Source: Paenibacillus sp. FSL R10-2734 (GTDB taxonomy: Bacteria > Bacillota > Bacilli > Paenibacillales > Paenibacillaceae). Taken from it: DNA of 64,000 nt. Both the position numbers and the translations under genes were made by a program. Under the pieces are notes generated by a model, which was not told the origin of the DNA, did no database searches, and saw nothing but the letters and a program-made list of their open reading frames with translations. Below are positions 61,468 to 64,000 of this stretch, one piece after another (position 1 is the stretch's first letter; each line of letters starts with the position of its first letter). The stretch is from assembly GCF_037963865.1 (NCBI RefSeq), contig NZ_CP150170.1, forward strand, positions 2,108,001 to 2,172,000, in the 5' to 3' direction.

Positions 61468-62418
61468 CTACACTTCCTGCTGCATAAACTTCGCTAGCTC
61501 TTCACGGGTCGGAAGCCCATCCATATCGCCCGGCGACATGACGGCTAACGCACCGATCGCATTTCCGCGTTTGACGGCCTCAGCAATCGGAAGCTTTTCC
61601 AGCATCGCACTGATTACACCAACGGCAAATCCATCTCCTGCACCCACGGTGTCAACGACCTGCTCCACCTTGAATCCCCCTACATAACCTTCTCCTTCAG
61701 AAGATTTATAGTAAGCGCCTTCAGGTCCTAGCTTGATGACGACAAGAGAGACACCGCGTTCCAGATAAAAGTCTGCAATCTCTTCAGGCGTACTTAGACC
61801 TGTAAGGATTTTGCCTTCACCGAGTCCCGGAAGGAACCAATCGCAGCATGTAGCCAAATCGTTTATTGTGCTCACCATCGTTTCCGTATCCGGCCATAAG
61901 CTGGGGCGCAGGTTAGGATCAAGCGAGATTGTTTTTCCTTGTCTCTTCATAAATTCCATCGCGTGAATAGAATACTCATGACAGCTCTTGGATAAAGCGG
62001 CAGAGATGCTTGTTACGTGCAAATGTCCTGCGGAATTAAAGTATGCCTCGTCAAAATCAACCAGACTAAGCTTGGAGGCCGCGGAATTTTTGCGAAAGTA
62101 TTCGACTTTAGGGTCGCCGGTAACAACCTTTGATTTGATTAACATACCCGTTGGATAGTCTTTAGTAAAAGTAATGTTCTCGGTATCGATGTTCTCGTGC
62201 TTCATAGCTTGAGAAATGAATTGACCAAAGCTATCTTCGCCAAGTTTCGTAACGTAGCCAGTAGGATGATTCAAGCGCGACAAGCCTGTAGCCACATTAC
62301 TTTCTGCACCTGCCAACGCTTTGGAAAATGAAGATACCTCATGCAGAGGGCCGGTTTCATTGGCATAAAACATCGCCATCGGTTCCCCGAAAGTGACGGC
62401 ATCCAGCTGTTTACTCAT
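61468..62418 (-). CDS. kdgK: 2-keto-3-deoxygluconate kinase (PfkB family)
   Basis: A 316-residue sugar kinase that makes KDPG from KDG. The N-terminal FGEPMAMFYANE and the C-terminal PfkB signature DTVGAGDGFAVGV, with the catalytic Asp near residue 258, are intact. ATG 62418 follows AGGAGG. It is divergent from kdgA, so the intervening region should hold both promoters. Confidence 0.92.
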   Translation of the reverse strand: MSKQLDAVTFGEPMAMFYANETGPLHEVSSFSKALAGAESNVATGLSRLNHPTGYVTKLGEDSFGQFISQAMKHENIDTENITFTKDYPTGMLIKSKVVTGDPKVEYFRKNSAASKLSLVDFDEAYFNSAGHLHVTSISAALSKSCHEYSIHAMEFMKRQGKTISLDPNLRPSLWPDTETMVSTINDLATCCDWFLPGLGEGKILTGLSTPEEIADFYLERGVSLVVIKLGPEGAYYKSSEGEGYVGGFKVEQVVDTVGAGDGFAVGVISAMLEKLPIAEAVKRGNAIGALAVMSPGDMDGLPTREELAKFMQQEV

Positions 62419-62559
62419 TCTTAGTTCCTCCTAGGGTAATGAATTTATCCCAGTATAATGATTGCTAATTTGAAATTATCACATAAATCGGTTTTGTACA
62501 ATATCGGAATGATTATTAACCTGACATTATTTTTTGTAAAAAGAAACATAAAACTCAAT

Positions 62560-62583
62560 AAAACCTTTATATATAAGGGTTTT
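62560..62583. promoter_or_regulatory. Candidate operator in the kdgK/kdgA divergent region
   Basis: AAAACCTTTATA at 62560 faces TATAAGGGTTTT, a 24-bp nearly perfect palindrome in the 346-base gap. It is a plausible KdgR site by position only. CTCAATAAAA also occurs twice (62554 and 62614). The remainder is AT-rich. Confidence 0.45.
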
Positions 62584-62628
62584 TAATAGGTTTTTAAGTA
62601 TCTTTTTCTCAAGCTCAATAAAAATGTA

Positions 62629-62657
62629 TTGACTGTGAAGCGTAATCTTATTACTAT
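62629..62657 (+). promoter_or_regulatory. Promoter of kdgA
   Basis: TTGACT at 62629-62634 and TACTAT at 62652-62657, spacer 17 bp, about 105 bases before kdgA. Confidence 0.6.
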
Positions 62658-62764
62658 TTCTGTATAGGGTTATTCATAAAAATTAGTAAATTTAATAAAA
62701 AAATTTATCTAAATTAGTATTTCATATTCATCTATGATCGTACCAAGAGAAAGGGAGTCTACTG

Positions 62765-63406
62765 ATGAAGAAAATGAAAGTATTGCAGAATGTGGCGTCC
62801 GTTGGGGTTGTGGCGGTTATTCGTGCTGATAGTGCTGAGGAAGCTTTTAAAATGTCCGTTGCTTGTATCGAAGGCGGCTTGAATAATATTGAGGTAACCT
62901 TCACTACTCCGGATGCGGATGTGGCGATTAAACGATTGGTAGTAGAGTACGGAGATCGCGCAGTGATAGGAGCAGGGACTGTACTTGATCCATTAACGGC
63001 CAGAATAGCTATTCTTGCAGGCTCAGAATTTGTAGTAAGTCCATCTTTTGAAGTAGAAACAGCTAAGATGTGTAATCTTTATGGTATTCCTTACATGCCT
63101 GGCTGCATGACGTTGAGCGAAATGAAAGAAGCGCTGAAGTTTGGTGTGGATGTACTTAAGCTGTTCCCAGGCAGTGCTTTTGGACCGGATTATGTGAAAG
63201 CGGTTAAGGGACCTATGCCACATGTGAATATTATGCCGACAGGCGGCGTGGATCTGAATAATATGGAGAAGTGGATTGCGAACGGCTGTATAGCTGTAGG
63301 CATCGGGGGCAATTTGACTGCACCGGCGAAGGATGGTCGATACGATCAGATTACTGATCTTGCGGCACAGTATGTGGCGAAGTTTAAAGAGGTAAAAGGA
63401 ATTTAA
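62765..63406 (+). CDS. kdgA: KDPG/KHG aldolase
   Basis: A 213-residue class I aldolase that splits KDPG to pyruvate and glyceraldehyde 3-phosphate. The Schiff-base Lys is in VLKLFPGSAFGP near residue 130, the general acid-base Glu in NIEVTFTTP near 41, and GAGTVLD and MPTGGV are conserved phosphate-site segments. ATG 62765 follows AAGGGAG. With kdgK it completes the last two steps of pectin-derived uronate breakdown. Confidence 0.94.
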   Translation: MKKMKVLQNVASVGVVAVIRADSAEEAFKMSVACIEGGLNNIEVTFTTPDADVAIKRLVVEYGDRAVIGAGTVLDPLTARIAILAGSEFVVSPSFEVETAKMCNLYGIPYMPGCMTLSEMKEALKFGVDVLKLFPGSAFGPDYVKAVKGPMPHVNIMPTGGVDLNNMEKWIANGCIAVGIGGNLTAPAKDGRYDQITDLAAQYVAKFKEVKGI

Positions 63407-63443
63407 TTCTGTTCGTTTCGTATTTCGAATAGATTGATTATTG

Positions 63444-63487
63444 AAGGTTGTGTAGCTGACAGATGTCAGTCATACAGCCTTTTTTTA
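63444..63487 (+). terminator. Terminator of kdgA
   Basis: AAGG-TGT-AGCTGACA pairs with TGTCAG-ATACAGCCTT with small internal mismatches, then T7. Confidence 0.8.
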
Positions 63488-63589
63488 ATGTTTTTTTATG
63501 CTAATCACATTTTCTTACATTATATGTTATTCATAAAGTATAGAATGTGGACAAAGACAATAAACTATAAAGTAGGAGAGTCGTGATGC

Positions 63590-63880
63590 TTGACTAAACG
63601 TCAACGAATTGGAATCGTTTATTATCTGACCGGGAGTGAGTATATGCCTGCTTATAATGATAAAATGCTGTATCAAGCAGCTGATGAAGATGATGCCGAA
63701 TACGTAGAAATTGAGTCGGCATTCCATGGTTGCAAGGTGACGGAAGGTCAGATCTATAGATTAGAACGAAATTACAATAATCCGCATATTTTTGAAAATG
63801 GAGAAGCATATGTTGTGGATGATGAAACAAGGGATAACTACGCCGTGTTCATGCTCTGCAAAATTGTGTTATATAAATAG
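63590..63880 (+). CDS. Unrecognised 96-residue protein
   Basis: TTG 63590 is nine bases after AGGAGAG. The product begins TKRQRIGIVYYLTGSEYMPAY and is acidic in the middle (DEDDAEYVEIES), with no signal peptide or membrane helix. I do not recognise it. It lies between the kdgA terminator and the window end, so its partners are unknown. Confidence 0.6.
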   Translation: MTKRQRIGIVYYLTGSEYMPAYNDKMLYQAADEDDAEYVEIESAFHGCKVTEGQIYRLERNYNNPHIFENGEAYVVDDETRDNYAVFMLCKIVLYK

Positions 63881-63910
63881 AGTTATGTACTTATCCTTAT
63901 ATTTCTCTCT

Positions 63911-63957
63911 TAAATGCTTACCGTCCTTATAAGGCCGCGAAGGCGTTTATACTTGTG
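63911..63957. repeat. Second copy of the TCCTTATAAGG palindrome element
   Basis: GTCCTTATAAGGCC with CGCGAAGGCGTTTATACTTG downstream resembles 47765-47813. The outer arms are less well paired here. The region continues to the window end with nothing else recognised. Confidence 0.5.
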
Positions 63958-64000
63958 TCACTTTTGTTACAAAGTTATCCAAAAGAGTATTTGAATGATT

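Overview
The window looks like a chromosomal segment of a Paenibacillus-type, spore-forming Firmicute. The evidence is many TTG/GTG starts behind strong AGGAGG sites, T-box leaders, spoVB and the com genes, and gene order. The run TIGR04086 protein - yrbG - spoVB - comN - secD/secF - CDF - recJ - apt - relA - dtd - hisS - aspS - tcdA - rarA - cymR - iscS - yrrD - yrrI reproduces, with insertions, the order I know from Bacillus subtilis. The secDF gene fused there is split here into secD and secF. No rRNA, tRNA, prophage or CRISPR array was found.

Layout. 0.5-4.9 kb: PAP2-type membrane enzyme, small membrane protein, yrbG, spoVB, comN. 5.1-15.9 kb: secD-secF, CDF-like protein, recJ, apt, uracil permease, bifunctional relA/spoT, dtd. 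16-17.4 kb: a 51-codon ORF, a DJ-1/PfpI protein and a 147-aa unknown. 17.6-22 kb: T-box, hisS, aspS, tcdA. 22.2-28.3 kb: purine permease, helD, a hairpin-rich leader, a CD3324-type DNA-binding protein, rarA. 28.7-34.4 kb: five-gene oligopeptide ABC transporter. 34.8-38.2 kb: mnmA, cymR, DUF2798 protein, methyltransferase. 38.3-42.6 kb: accessory island with a six-Asp-box propeller protein, a small unknown protein and two glycosyltransferases. 42.6-47.3 kb: SRAP protease, DUF523, iscS, yrrD, zinc ribbon, AI-2E-family permease. 47.4-56 kb: T-box leuS, comER, comEA, comEB, comEC. 56.6-58.3 kb: ECF sigma factor and membrane partner. 58.4-60.1 kb: IS200/IS605 element with a stop-interrupted tnpA and an intact tnpB. 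60.1-63.4 kb: kdgR, kdgK and kdgA for 2-keto-3-deoxygluconate use.

The most unusual thing is intergenic. Six gene-free stretches (near 0.15, 26.7, 34.6, 53.0, 56.3 and 61.2 kb) each hold four quasi-palindromic units of about 15 bp. Four are spaced 50-51 / 61-63 / 50-51 bp between unit starts, a fifth (26.7 kb) has the same intervals measured between unit centres, and the sixth (56.3 kb) is degenerate. The first two units and the last two form the arms of an imperfect inverted repeat. The unit sequence is shared within a locus but differs between loci, while the geometry stays fixed. I do not recognise this as a named element. A seventh, partial relative sits near 46.1 kb. Secondary points of interest are the TnpB locus with its inferred guide RNA, a 10-codon leader ORF whose stop codon is the loop of a perfect hairpin, and the glycosyltransferase/propeller island.
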